Shown here: piece by piece, positions 50,640 to 61,636 of the stretch | How the letters are laid out: every line of letters begins with the position of its first letter | How positions within the stretch are numbered: the stretch's first letter is position 1 | DNA from: Orientallactaga sibirica | Lineage: Eukaryota; Chordata; Mammalia; Rodentia; Dipodidae | Length of the DNA stretch: 64,000 bases | Assembly (NCBI GenBank): GCA_036365145.1 | Contig: JAEOAD010001943.1 | Coordinates: 124,001 to 188,000 of the forward strand | Reading direction: 5' to 3' | Translations under genes and position numbers: made by a program | Notes under the pieces: generated by a model | Database searches by the model: none | Told to the model about the DNA's origin: nothing | The model's input: only the letters and a program-made list of their open reading frames with translations

Positions 50640-53600
50640 AAACTTTCCTAGTTTGTGTAATCTAACAAGATGTACAAGTTAGTGCATTCGACTCATTTCT
50701 AAAGTAGTTCCTTTAGAAAAGTAACATCTTCAGTACTGAACACTGTACTTTGTGAAATAAGGTAAATCAGTTCTAGGAATCAGTTTAATTTCTAAGAAGA
50801 TGGTTGAGTTTAGCAAGTTCAAACTTTCCTTGTTAATGTAACCTGAAAAGATGGTCAAGTTAGAAGATTCACCTCCTTTGTAAAGTATTTTGTTGAGAAA
50901 ACAAGTATCTTCATTCCTGAACATTGTACTGTGTGAAATAAGCTCATTCGGTTCTAGGAATCAGTTGCTTTCCTACAAAGAAGGTTGAGTGCAGCAAGTT
51001 CAAACTTCCCTTGTTAATGTAATCTAAAAAGATGCACAACTTAGTAGATTGGCCTCATTTCTAAAGTAGTTTGTTTAGAAAACAAACATCTTCATTACCG
51101 AACACTGTACTATGTGAAAGAAGCTAATTCCGTTCTAGGAATCACTTGCTTTCCTACGAAAAAGGCTGAGTGCAGCAAGTTCAAACTTTCCTAGTTTGTG
51201 TAATCTTACAAGATGTACAAGATAGTGGATTCGACTCATTTCTAAAGTAGTTTCTTTAGAAAAGAAACATCTTCAGTACCGAACACTGTACTGTGTGAAA
51301 TAAGTTAATTCGGTTCTATGAATCAGTTTCCTTTCTAAGAAGATGGTTGAGTTTAGCAAGTTCAAACTTTCCTTGTTAATGTAATCTAAAAAGATGTCCA
51401 AGTTAGTAGATTCGCCTCATTTCTAACGTAGTTTCTTTAGAAAACAAACCTTCATTGCCAAAATTTGTACTGCGTGAAATGAGCTAATTCGGTTCTAGGA
51501 ATCAGTTGACTTTCTACGAAGATGGTTGAGTTTAGCAAGTTCAAACTTTCCTTGTTAATGTAATCTAAAGATGCACAACTTAGTAGATGGCCTCATTTCT
51601 AAAGTAGTTTCTTTAGAAAAGAAACATCTTCAGTACCGAAAACTGTACTGTGTGAAATACGTTAATTCGCTTCTCGAAATCAGTTTAATTTCTACGAAGA
51701 AGGTTGAGTGCAGCAAGTTCAAACTTTCCTTGTTCATGTAATCTAAAAAGATGGCCAAGTTAGAAGATTCGCCTCATTTGTAAAGTACTTTGTTGAGAAA
51801 ACAAATATCTTCATTGCCAAACATTGTACTGTGTGAAATAAGCTCATTCGATTCTAGGAATCAGTTTCTTTCCTATAAAGAAGGTTGAGTGTACCAAGTT
51901 CAAACTTTCTTTGTTAATGTAATCTGAGAAGATGCACAACGTAGTAGATTGGCCTCATTTCTAAAGTAGTTTGTTTAGAAAACAAACATCTTTATTACCG
52001 AACGCTGTACTATGTGAAATGAGCAAGTTCGGTTGTAGGAATCACTTGCTTTCCTACGAAGAAGGTTGAGTGCAGCAAGTTCAAACTTTCCTAGTTTGTG
52101 TAATCTAACAAGATGTACAAGTTAGTGGTTTCGCATCATTTCTAAAGTGGTTTCCTTAGAAAACAAACATCTTCAGTACTGAGCACTGTACTGTGTGAAA
52201 TAAGTTAATTCGGTTCTAGGAAACAGTTTCCTTTCTACGAAGATGGTTGAGTGCAGCAAGTTCAAACTTTCCTTCTTAATGTAATCTAAAAAGATGGCCA
52301 AGTAAGCAGACTCACCTCAATTGTAAGGTAGTTTGTTTGAAAAAAAACATCTTTATTGCCGAACATTGTACTGTGTGAAATAACCTCATTCGGTTCTAGG
52401 AATCACTTGCTTTCCTATAAAGAAGGTTGAGTGCAGCAAGTTCAAACTTTCCTTGTTAATGTAATCTAAAAAGATGCACAAATTAGTAGATTGGCCTCAT
52501 TTCTAAAGTAGTTTCTTTAGAAAAGAAACATCATCAGTACCGAACACTGTACTGTGTGAAATAAGGTAATTCGGTTGTAGGAATCAGTTTAATATCTACA
52601 AAGATGGTTGAGTGCAGGAAGTTCAAACTTTCCTTGTTAATGTAATCTAAAAAGATGCACAACATAGTAGATTGGCCTCATTTCTAAAGTAGTTTCTTTA
52701 GAAAAGAAACATCTTCAGTATCGAACACTGTACAGTGTGAAATAAGTTAATTCGCTTCTAGGAATCAGTTTAATTTCTACGAAGAAGGTTGAGTGCAGCA
52801 AGTTCAAACTTTCCTTGTTAATGTAATCTAAAAAGATGGCCAAGTTAGAAGATTCGCCTCATTTGTAAAGTACTTTGTTGAGAAAACAAACATCTTCATT
52901 GCCGAACATTGTACTGTGTGAAATAATCTCATTCGGTTCTAGGAATCATTTGCTTTCCTACAAAGAAGTTTGAGTGCAGCAAGTTCAAACTTTCCTTGTT
53001 AATGTAATCGGAAAAGACGCCCAACTTAGTAGATTGGCCTCATTTCTAAAGTAGTTTGTTTAGAACACAAACATCTTCATTACCGAACACTGTACTATGT
53101 GAAATAAGTTAGTTCCGTTCTAGGAATCACTTGCTTTCCTACGAAGAAGGTTGAGTGCAGCAAATTCAAACTTTCCTAGTTTGTGGAATCTAACAAGATG
53201 TACAACTTAGTGCATTCACCTCATTTCTAAAGTAGTTTCTTTAGAAAAGCAACATCTTCAGTAGTGAACACTGTACTGTGTCAAATAAGGTAAATCGGTT
53301 CTAGGAATCAGTTTAATTTCTACGAAGATGTTTGAGTGCAGCAAGTTCAAACTTTCCTTGTTAATGTAATTTAAAAAGATGCACAACTTAGTAGATTGGC
53401 CTCATTTTTAAAGTAGTTTGTATACAAAACAAACATCTTCATTACCGAACACTATACTATGTGAAAGAGCTAGTTCGGTTCTAGGAATCACTTGCTTTCC
53501 TAAGAAAAAGGTTGAGTGCAGCAAGTTCAAACTTTCGTCGTTTGTGTAATCTAACAAGAAGTACAAGTTAGTGGATTCGCACTGTTTCTAAAGTGGTTTC

Positions 53601-56600
53601 TTTAGAAAACAAACGTCTTCAGTACTGAACACTGTACTGTGTGAAAAAAGGCAATTCGGTTCTAGGAATCAGTTTCCTTTCTACGAAGATGGTTGAGTGC
53701 AGCAAGTTCAAACTTTCCTTGTTAATGTAATCTAAAAAGATGGTGAAGTTAGCAGAGTCACCTCATTTGTAAAAGAGTTTGTTGAGAAAATTCACATCTT
53801 TATAGCAGAACATTGTACTGTGTGAAATAATTTCATTCGGTTCTAGGAATCACTTGCTTTCCTACAAAGAAGGTTGAGTGCAGCAAGTTCAAACTTACCT
53901 TCTTAATGTAATCTAAAAAGATGCACAACATAGTAGATTGGCCTCATTTCTTAAGTAATTTCTTTAGAAAAGAAACATCTTCAGTACCGAACACTGTACT
54001 GTGTGAAATAAGTGAATTAAGCTTCTAGGAATCAGTATAATTTCTACAAAGAAGGTTGAGTGCAGCAAGTTCAAACTTTCCTTGTTATTGTATTCTAAAA
54101 AGATGGCCAAGTTAGAAGATTAGCCTCATTTTAAAAAGTACTTTGTTGAGAAAACAAACATCTTCATTGCTTCTAACATTTTACTGTGTGAAATAAGCTC
54201 ATTCGCTTCTAGGAATCAGTTGCTTTCCTACAAAGAAGCTTGAGTGCAGCAAGTTCAAACTTTCCTTGTTAATGTAATCTAAAAAGATGCACAACTTAGT
54301 AGATTGGCCTCATTTCTAAAGTAGTTTGTTTACAAAACAAACATCTTCATTACTGAACACTATACTATGTGAAATGAGCTAGTTCGGTTCTAGGAATCAC
54401 TTGCTTTCCTACGAAGAAGGTTGAGTGCAGCAAGTTCAAACTTTCCTAGTTTGTGTAATCTAACAAGATGTACAAGTTAGTGCATTCGCCTCATTTCTAA
54501 AGTAGTTCCTTTAGAAAAGTAACATCTTCAGTACTGAACACTGTACTTTGTGAAATAAGGTATATCGGTTCTAGGAATCAGTTTAATTTCTAAGAAGAAG
54601 ATGCAGCAAGTTGAGTTTAGCAAGTTCAAACTTTCCTTGTTAATGTAACCTGAAAAAGATGGCTAGTTGGTTAGAAGATTCACCTCCTTTGTAAAGTACT
54701 TTGTTGAGAAAACAAGTATCTTCATTCCTGAACATTGTACTCAGTGAAATAAGTGAAAAAGGCAATTCGGTTCTAGGAATCAGTTTCTTTCCTACAAAGA
54801 TGGTTGAGTGCAGCAAGTTCAAACTTTCCTTGTTAATGTAATCTAAAAAAGATGCACAACTTAGTAGATTGGCCTCATTTGTAAAGTAGTTTGTTTAGAA
54901 AACAAACATCTTCATTAGCAGAACATTGTACTGTGTGAAAGAAGCTAGTCCCGGTTCTAGGAATCACTTGCTTTCCTACAAAAAAGGTTGAGTGCAGCAA
55001 GTTCAAACTTACCTAGTTAATGTAATCTTACAAGATGTACAAGATAGTGGATTGGCCTCATTTCTAAAGTAGTTTCTTTAGAAAAGAAACATCTTCAGTA
55101 CCGAACACTGTACTGTGTGAAATAAGTTAATTCGGTTCTAGGAATCAGTTTAATTTTTCTAAGAAGATGGTTGAGTGCAGCAAGTTCAAACTTTCCTTGT
55201 TAATGTAATCTGAAAAGATGGCCAAGTTAGAAGATTCGCCTCATTTCTAAAGTAGTTTGTTGAGAAAACAAACATCTTCATTGCCGAACATTTTACTGTG
55301 TGAAATAAGCTCATTCGGTTCTAGGAATCAGTTGCTTTCTACAAAGATGGTTGAGTGCAGCAAGTTCAAACTTTCCTTGTTAATGTAATCTAAAAGATGC
55401 ACAACTTAGTAGATTGGCCTCATTTCTAAAGTAGTTTGTTTAGAAAAGAAACATCTTCATTACTGAACACTGTACTGTGTGAAATGAGTTAATTGGTTCT
55501 AGGAATCAGTTTGCTTTCTATGAAGAAGGTTGAGTGCAGCAAGTTCAAACTTTCCTTGTTCATGTAATCTAACAAGATGTACAAGTTAGAAGATTCGCCT
55601 CATTTCTAAAGTAGTTTGTTGAGAAAACAAACATCTTCATTACTGAACACTGTACTGTGTGAAATAAGCTCATTCGGTTCTAGGAATCAGTTTAATTTCT
55701 ATAAAGAAGGTTGAGTTTACCAAGTTCAAACTTTCTTTGTTAATGTAATCTGAAAAGATGGTCAAGTTAGAAGATTGGCCTCATTTCTAAAGTAGTTTGT
55801 TGAGAAAACAAACATCTTCATTCCTGAACATTGTACTATGTGAAATCAGTTCGGTTCTAGGAATCAGTTGCTTTCCTACAAAGAAGGTTGAGTGCAGCAA
55901 GTTCAAACTTTCCTTGTTAATGTAATCTAACAAGATGCACAAGTTAGTAGTTTGGCCTCATTTCTAAAGTAGTTTCTTTAGAAAACAAACATCTTCAGTA
56001 CTGAACACTGTACTATGTGAAATAAGTTAATTCGGTTCTAGGAATCAGTTTGCTTTCCTACGAAGATGGTTGAGTGCAGCAAGTTCAAACTTTTTCCTTG
56101 TTAATGTAATCTAAAAGATGGCCAATTAACAGATTCGACTCATTTCTAAAGTAGTTTCTTTAGAAAGAAAACATCTTCATTACCGAACATTGTACTGTGT
56201 GAAATAAGTTCATTCGGTTCTATGAATCAGTTTCCTTTCTAAGAAGATGGTTGAGTGCAGCAAGTTCAAACTTTCCTTGTTAATGTAATCTGAAAAAGAT
56301 GCACAAGTTAGTAGATTGGCCTCATTTCTAAAGTAGTTTCTTTAGAAAACAAACCTTCATTACCAAACACTGTACTGTGTGAAATGAGCTAATTCGGTTC
56401 TAGGAATCAGTTGACTTTCTACAAAAGATGGTTGAGTGCAGCAAGTTCAAACTTTCCTTGTTAATGTAATCTAAAAGATGCACAACTTAGTAGATTGGCC
56501 TCATTTCTAAAGTAGTTTCTTTAGAAAAGAAACATCTTCAGTACCGAAAACTGTACTGTGTGAAATACGTTAATTGGCTTCTAGAAATCAGTTTAATTTC

Positions 56601-57890
56601 TATGAAGAAGGTTGAGTGCAGCAAGTTCAAACTTTCCTTGTTCATGTAATCTAAAAAGATGGCCAAGTTAGAAGATTCGCCTCATTTTTAAAGTACTTTG
56701 TTGAGAAAACAAATATCTTCATTGCCGAACATTGTACTGTGTGAAATAAGCTCATTCGATTCTAGGAATCAGTTGCTTTCCTATAAAGAAGGTTGAGTGT
56801 ACCAAGTTCAAACTTTCTTTGTTAATGTAATCTGAAAAGATGCACAACGCAGTAGATTGGCCTCATTTCTAAAGTAGTTTGTTTAGAAAACAAACATCTT
56901 CATTACCGATCGCTGTACTATGTGAAATGAGCCAGTTCGGTTGTAGGAATCACTTGCTTTCCTACGAAGAAGGTTGAGTGCAGCAAGTTCAAACTTTCCT
57001 AGTTTGTGTAATCTAACAAGATGTACAAGTTAGTGGTTTCGCGTCGTTTCTAAAGTGGTTTCTTTAGAAAACAAACATCTTCAGTACTGAGCACTGTACT
57101 GTGTGAAATAAGTTAATTCGGTTCTAGGAAACAGTTTCCTTTCTACGAAGATGGTTGAGTGCAGCAAGTTCAAACTTTCCTTGTTAATGTAATCTAAAAA
57201 GATGGCCAATTAAGCAGACTCACCTCAATTGTAAGGTAGTTTGTTGAGAAAATTAACATCTGTATTGCCGAACATTGTACTGTGTAAAATAACCTCATTC
57301 GGTTCTAGGAATCACTTGCTTTCCTATAAAGAAGGTTGAGTGCAGCAAGTTCAAACTTTCCTTGTTAATGTAATCTAAAAAGATGCACAAATTAGTAGAT
57401 TGGCCTCATTTCTAAAGTAGTTTCTTTAGAAAAGAAACATCATCAGTACCAAACACTGTACTGTGTGAAATAAGGTAATTCGGTTGTAGGAATCAGTTTA
57501 ATTTCTACAAAGATGGTTGAGTGCAGGAAGTTCAAACTTTCCTTGTTAATGTAATCTAAAAAGATGCACAACATAGTAGATTGGCCTCATTTCTAAAGTA
57601 GTTTCTTTAGAAAAGAAACATCTTCAGTATCGAACACTGTACAGTGTGAAATAAGTTAATTCGCTTCTAGGAATCAGTTTAATTTCTACGAAGAAGGTTG
57701 AGTGCAGCAAGTTCAAACTTTCCTTGTTAATATAATCTAAAAAGATGGCCAAGTTAGAAGATTCGCCTCATTTGTAAAGTACTTTGTTGAGAAAACAAAC
57801 ATCTTCATTGCCGAACATGGTACTGTGTGAAATAATCTCATTTGGTTCTAGGAATCATTTGCTTTCCTACAAAGAAGGTTGAGTGCAGCA
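50640..57890 (+). repeat. Pair of long-range satellite duplications (offset 3.8 and 4.9 kb)
   Basis: The variants AATCTTACAAGATG and AAGATAGTGG recur at 51202 and 55024, an offset of about 3,822 bp (21 monomers), as does AGAAAAGTAACATC (about 50714 and 54513). Further on, GTACCAAGTTCAAACTTTC (51891 and 56799) and GGTTGTAGGAATCAG (52573 and 57482) recur at about 4,908 bp (27 monomers). The jump of 1,086 bp is six monomers, inserted in copy 2 around 55.1-56.5 kb. The match ends near 52980 and 57890. Confidence 0.75.
54590..54780 (+). repeat. Irregular monomers in the second long-range copy
   Basis: AAGAAGATGCAGCAAGTTGAG carries a short duplicated piece of the TGCAGCAAGTTGAG region. GGCTAGTTGGTTAGAAG and CAGTGAAATAAGTGAAAAAGG show further small insertions. 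The matching monomers at 50780-50970 are regular, so these changes are private to this copy. Confidence 0.55.
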
Positions 57891-59797
57891 AGTTCAAACT
57901 TTCCTTGTTAATGTAATCTAAAAAGATGGCCAAGTTAGAAGATTCGCCTCATTTGTAAAGTACTTTGTTGAGAAAACAAACATCTTCATTGCCGAACATT
58001 GTACTGTGTGAAAAAAGCTCATTCGGTTCTAGAATTCAGTTGCTTTCCTACAAAGAAGGTTGAGTGCAGACAGTTGAAACTTTCCATGCTTTTGTAATCT
58101 AAAAAGATGCACAACCTAGGAGATTGGCCTCATTTCTTACGTAGTTTCTTTAGAAAAGAAACATCTTCAATACCGACCACTGTACTGTGTGAAAAAAGTT
58201 AATTCACTTCTAGGATTCAGTTTAATTTCTACGAAGAAGGTTGAGTGCAGCAAGTTCAAAATTTCTTTGCTAATGTAATCTCCAAAGATGGCCAAGTCAG
58301 AAGATTTGCCTCATTTGTAAAGTACTTTGTTGAGAAAACAAACGTCTTCATTGCCGAATATTGCACTGTGTGAAATAATCTCATTCGGTTCTAGGAATCA
58401 GTTGCTTTCCTACAAAGAAGGTTGAGTGCAGCAAGTTCAAACTTTCCTTGTTAATGTAATCTAAAAAGATTCACAACTTAGTAGATTGAGGTCATTTCTA
58501 AAGTAGTTTGTTTAGAAAACAAACATCTTCATTACCAAACACTGTACTATGTGAAATAAGCTAGTTCCGTTCTCAGAATCACTTGCTTTCCTACGAAGAA
58601 GGTTGAGTGCACCAAGTTCAAACTTTTCTAGTTTGTGTAATCTAACGAGAAGTACAAGTTAGTGGATTCGCGTCATTTCTAAAGTGGTTTCTTTAGAAAA
58701 CAAACATCTTCAGTATTAAACACTGTACTGTGTGAAATAAGTTAATTCGGTTCTATGAATCAGTTTCCTTTCTAAGAAGATGGTTGAGTTTAGCAAGTTC
58801 AAACTTTCCTTGTTAATGTAATCTAAAAAGATGTCCAAGTTAGTAGATTCGCCTCATTTCTAAAGTAGTTTCTTTAGAAAACAAACCTAAATTGCCAAAC
58901 GTTGTACTGTGTGAAATGAGCTTATTCGGTTCTAGGAATCAGTTTACTTTCTAAGAAGATGGTTGAGTTTAGCAAGTTCAAACTTTCCTTGTTAATGTGC
59001 TCTACAAAGATATCCAAGTTAGTAGATTTGCCTCATTGGTAAAGTAGTTTGTTGAGAAAACAAAAATCGTCATTGCAGAACATTGTATTGTGGTAAAAAG
59101 GTAATTCGGTTCTAGATTTCAGTTGCTTTCCTACAAAGAAGGTTGAGTGCAGCCAATTCAAACTTTCCTTGTTAATGTAATCTAAAAAGATGCACAACGT
59201 AGTAGATTGGCCTCATTTCTAAAGTAGTTTCTTTAGAAAAGAAACATCTTCAGTACCGAACACTGTACTGTGTGAAATAAGTTAATTCGCTTCTAGGAAT
59301 CAGTTTAATTTCTATGAAGAAGGTTGAATGCAGCAAGTTCAAACTTTCCTAGTTTGTGTAATCTAACAAGATGTACACGTTAGTGCATTTGCCTCATTTC
59401 TAAAGTAGTTTCTTTAGAAAAGAAACATCTTCAGTCCCGAACACTGAACTGTGTGAAATAAGGTAATTTGGTTCTAGGAATCAGTTTAATTTCTACGAAG
59501 ATGGTTGAGTGCAGCAAGTTCAAACTTTCCTTGTTAATGTAATCTAAAAAGATGCACAAGTCAGTAGATTGGCCTCATTTCTAAAGTAGTTTGTTTACAA
59601 AACAAACATCTTCCTTACCGAACACTATACTATGTGAAATGAGCTAGTTCGGTTCTAGGAATCACTTGCTTTCCTACGAAGAAGGTTGATTGCAGCAAGT
59701 TCAAACTTTCCTAGTTTGTGTAATCTAACAAGATGTACAAGTTAGTGGGTTCGCATCGTTTCTAAACTGGTTTATTTAGAAAACAAACGTCTTCAGT

Positions 59798-59803
59798 ACC
59801 CAA
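59798..59803 (+). repeat. 5' target-site duplication of insertion 2
   Basis: ACCCAA here matches ACCGAA at 61637-61642 with one mismatch. ACCGAA is the normal satellite word at this place (CAGTACCGAACACTG). Six bases is the target duplication size typical of ERVK-class retroviruses. Confidence 0.75.
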
Positions 59804-59905
59804 TGTAGAGAGCTGCGAGGTGCCGCGCCTTAAAGATGGCGCTGGCTTCCGCCTTATGCCTTCCTGATGGCGAGTGCTCTCCTGGATAAACAAGTCCTTA
59901 TTTGG
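59804..59905 (+). mobile_element. Truncated 5' LTR of an ERVK/IAP-like provirus
   Basis: This starts TGTAGAGAGCTGCGAGG, directly after the target duplication, and matches the start of the 3' LTR at 61015 for 102 bp. I count six differences: positions after GGTGCC, GATGGC, CCGCCTT and CCTTCC, and two in GGCGAG versus GGCAAA. Four are CpG versus CpA or TpG. The match stops at TTATTTGG (59905), where the 3' LTR continues CTTGGGCC. The other ~520 bp of this LTR are lost. A 21-bp unassigned linker with AATCCCGGG follows (59906-59926). Confidence 0.8.
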
Positions 59906-59926
59906 AGGGGGAATCCCGGGAAAAGA

Positions 59927-60052
59927 GCCGGGCATGGTGGCACATGCCTTTCATCCCAGCACATGGGAGGCAGAGCAGTACTGCCACAAGTTGAAAGTCA
60001 GCCTGGTCTACATAGTGAGGTCCAGGGCAGCCAGGACTACACAGTGAGAAGA
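59927..60052 (+). mobile_element. B1: B1-type SINE
   Basis: GCCGGGCATGGTGGCACATG is the B1/Alu-type (7SL-derived) start with the A-box. It continues with CATCCCAGCACATGGGAGGC, AGTCAGCCTGGTCTACATAG (B-box region) and GCAGCCAGGACTACACAG. The length of about 126 bp fits a monomeric rodent B1. The A-rich tail is missing and GACC runs straight into the next element, so the copy is old or was carried in as part of a larger unit. It is the best single indicator that the window is from a rodent. Confidence 0.85.
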
Positions 60053-60179
60053 CCTTGGATTATGGGGACGTATGAACATCATTGTAATTGATTAAAACTA
60101 TTGGGACCTTTAAATTTGCATGAATGCATTAGATTTTACATCATATACGGTTATCAGTTTACGGGGGCCAGGGACAAAA
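60053..60179 (+). mobile_element. Possible 3' internal end of a MaLR/ERVL-type element
   Basis: This is AT-rich single-copy sequence ending in a purine-rich segment (GGGGGCCAGGGACAAAA) just before a TGTGGTGG LTR start. That is how a polypurine tract precedes a 3' LTR. No frame is open over a useful length. Assignment rests on that layout and on resemblance to rodent MaLR repeats as I remember them. Confidence 0.4.
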
Positions 60180-60385
60180 TGTGGTGGTTTGATTCAGGTG
60201 TCCCCCATAAACTTCAAGTGTTCTAAATGCTAGGTTCCCAGCTGATGGCAATTTGGGAATTAACACCTCCTGGAGGCAGAGTATGTTCCCAGCTGATGGC
60301 AATTTGGGAATTAACACCTCCTGGAGGCAGTATTGTTGGGGGCGGGCTTATGGGTATTATAACCAGCTTCCCCTTGCCAGTGTTT
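60180..60385 (+). mobile_element. 5' part of a MaLR-like LTR
   Basis: It starts TGTGGTGGTTTGATTCAGG and runs through GTGTCCCCCATAAACTTC, CTAGGTTCCCAGCTGATGG and GGGGGCGGGCTTATGGG to CCCCTTGCCAGTGTTTT. After that it stops resembling the family and no poly(A) or CA end is reached, so only the 5' half of the LTR is present. I associate this LTR type with jerboa-like rodents, from memory only. Confidence 0.5.
60234..60335 (+). repeat. 51-bp tandem duplication inside the MaLR-like LTR
   Basis: GTTCCCAGCTGATGGCAATT begins at 60234 and again at 60285. Each copy matches for 46 bp, to GGAGGCAG at 60279 and 60330. Copies appear identical, which suggests a recent slippage or repair event. Confidence 0.9.
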
Positions 60386-60790
60386 TGACCAATGGTAGCC
60401 TCGCAGCCGCCGTGGCTCAGTTAACTCAAAATATATAAATTATACTAGGGCTGCAAATTTATCCAGATTTTTGTCTAGTTTTCTATTACAGAATTGGTCG
60501 CTTGAATTTGAAGATACCTTAAAAGAACTGAGACTGGCAGTAGTTAATGTGAATTAGGCCTGCATGGACCTCTCCTTTGCCTCTGGATTGTCATCTTGGC
60601 TGATCTCCGCTATGAATCATCTGAAGGAATGGTCGGGTTTGGGTGCTCTTTAGCAGGCCTTCTGTTACTGGTCTCTCTGGTTTGCTTGTGGTGTCTGTGT
60701 AAAATCAGGGTCACGCAATGACGGGATGCAGCTATGATCATTCAAGCCTTTACTGCCATAGAGGCTGCACAGTCCCCCTAAGTCTGGCTG
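60386..60790 (+). pseudogene. env: Broken retroviral envelope remnant (transmembrane subunit end)
   Basis: Between the MaLR-like piece and the 3' LTR lies sequence that, read in short open stretches on the + strand, looks like the C-terminal part of a betaretrovirus-type Env transmembrane subunit. It has a polar segment (about 60480-60640), then a Leu/Val-rich span followed by Cys residues (about 60650-60705), then a short polar tail ending near 60780. In-frame stops and at least one frame change (near 60650) break it, so it cannot encode a working protein. No gag, pro or pol remnant is visible. The position directly before the polypurine tract is where env ends in a provirus. The call rests on composition and position, not on an alignment. 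Confidence 0.45.
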
Positions 60791-61002
60791 GCTACAACTA
60801 AAAGTTAATGTTCTTTCTGCTCAGGTTGCGAGGCTAAGCACTGCACTCTGGGTTAGCCCTAAAACTCCAGAGAAGAGCATGTTTGATTGCATGCAGGTTG
60901 ATGCCCCAGATCCCGCCTCTGAGAAAAAGGCATCAGGGTTGCAAAAATACACATCATCAGAGATCAGACCTCTACTCTTACCTGTGGCTTGTTTTAAAAC
61001 AT
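60791..61002 (+). other. Non-coding spacer between env remnant and polypurine tract
   Basis: About 210 bp with no convincing gene. A minus-strand open frame overlaps it and runs into the LTR (60821-61084); it has no recognisable features and I treat it as chance. Confidence 0.5.
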
Positions 61003-61014
61003 AAAAGGGGGAAC
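61003..61014 (+). promoter_or_regulatory. Polypurine tract of the ERVK-like provirus
   Basis: AAAAGGGGGAAC lies immediately before the TG of the 3' LTR. This is the standard site where plus-strand DNA synthesis is primed, and it fixes the left end of the 3' LTR. Confidence 0.85.
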
Positions 61015-61231
61015 TGTAGAGAGCTGCGAGGTGCCACGCCTTAAAGATGGCACTGGCTTCCGCCTTCTGCCTTCCCGATGGCAAATGCTCTCCTGGATAA
61101 ACAAGTCCTTATTTGGCTTGGGCCGTGATCTAGGCTTGCTTCCGAATATGTGGACCTATCTGCATTCACCACGTGGCTTATCAGGGTTGGCTGTTCAAAG
61201 GCTTCTTAAGCTTTGGGCGGGCTTGTCCGGG

Positions 61232-61552
61232 GTCAGTGAGTCAGTGAGTCAGTGAGTCAGTGAGTGAGTGAGTGAGTGAGTCAGTGAGTGAGTCAGTGAG
61301 TGAGTCAGTGAGTCATTCAGTGAGTGAGTGAGTCAGTCAGTCAGTGAGTCAGTGAGTCATTCAGTGAGTGAGTGAGTCAGTCAGTCAGTGAGTCAGTGAG
61401 TGAGTGAGTGAGTGAGTCAGTGAGTGACTGAGTGAGTGAGTCAGTCAGTGAGTGAGTGAGTCAGTGAGTGAGTGAGTGAGTCAGTGAGTGAGTCAGTGAG
61501 TGAGTGAGTGAGTGAGTGAGTCAGTCAGTCAGTCAGTCAGTCAGTCAGTCAG
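61232..61552 (+). repeat. GTGA/GTCA tetranucleotide array rich in TGAGTCA
   Basis: 321 bp consist almost only of the tetramers GTGA and GTCA, with two GTCATTCAGTGA interruptions (near 61311 and 61359) and one GTGACTGAG. The 3' end is a pure (GTCA) run. By eye I count about 18 copies of TGAGTCA, the consensus AP-1 (TRE) site. It lies wholly inside the 3' LTR. Confidence 0.9.
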
Positions 61553-61572
61553 AAGATTGTTCAAGGTTCCTG

Positions 61573-61578
61573 AATAAA
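61573..61578 (+). terminator. Polyadenylation signal of the ERVK-like 3' LTR
   Basis: AATAAA in CCTGAATAAACTGC, 64 bp before the LTR end, marks the R/U5 boundary region. TTGCGTCTTCCTTGCTGG follows as the U/GU-rich element. Confidence 0.75.
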
Positions 61579-61636
61579 CTGCTTCAAGAAGAGTCTGAGC
61601 GTTGCGTCTTCCTTGCTGGTCGAGGCGGACGCGACA

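Larger units (their letters stand above)
25301..59803 (+). repeat. Satellite block II, about 190 tandem 181-bp monomers
   Basis: The array resumes in the same orientation and phase: block I breaks at GCACAACT and block II starts at (T)AACTTAGTGG. Monomers of all families continue to 59803 with no gene between. It includes the 10.7-kb tandem duplication, the B-C-D-E triplication, the 50.6-57.9 kb duplications and several irregular monomers, each listed separately. Monomers with GTTTACAAAACAAAC plus GAACACTATACTATG are common from about 50 kb onward and otherwise occur mainly at 17.7-19.1 kb, so family content varies along the array. Confidence 0.97.
61015..61636 (+). mobile_element. Complete 3' LTR of an ERVK/IAP-like provirus, 622 bp
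   Basis: It begins TGTAGAGAGC after the polypurine tract and ends GGCGGACGCGACA just before the target duplication. GAGGCG...GCGACA is the kind of U5 end seen in IAP-related rodent LTRs. The first 102 bp match the truncated 5' LTR. A GTGA/GTCA array fills 61232-61552 and the poly(A) signal is at 61573. I could not identify a clear TATA box. The array lies between the U3-like part and the poly(A) signal, where IAP LTRs are known to vary in length. Confidence 0.82.

Noticed and set aside
59906..59926. Primer-binding site after the 5' LTR fragment
   Set aside because: The LTR is cut at 102 bp, so no U5 precedes it, and the 21-bp linker does not resemble a tRNA 3' end complement I can name.
60821..61084. 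Minus-strand 87-codon frame at the provirus 3' end
   Set aside because: It runs antisense across the spacer, polypurine tract and LTR start with no recognisable motif.
59867..61255. Short open frames across the B1, MaLR-like and LTR pieces
   Set aside because: They cross element boundaries and are fully explained by transposon sequence.
61232..61552. Telomere-like or minisatellite origin of the GTGA/GTCA array
   Set aside because: The units are GTGA and GTCA, not TTAGGG, and the array lies fully inside one LTR.
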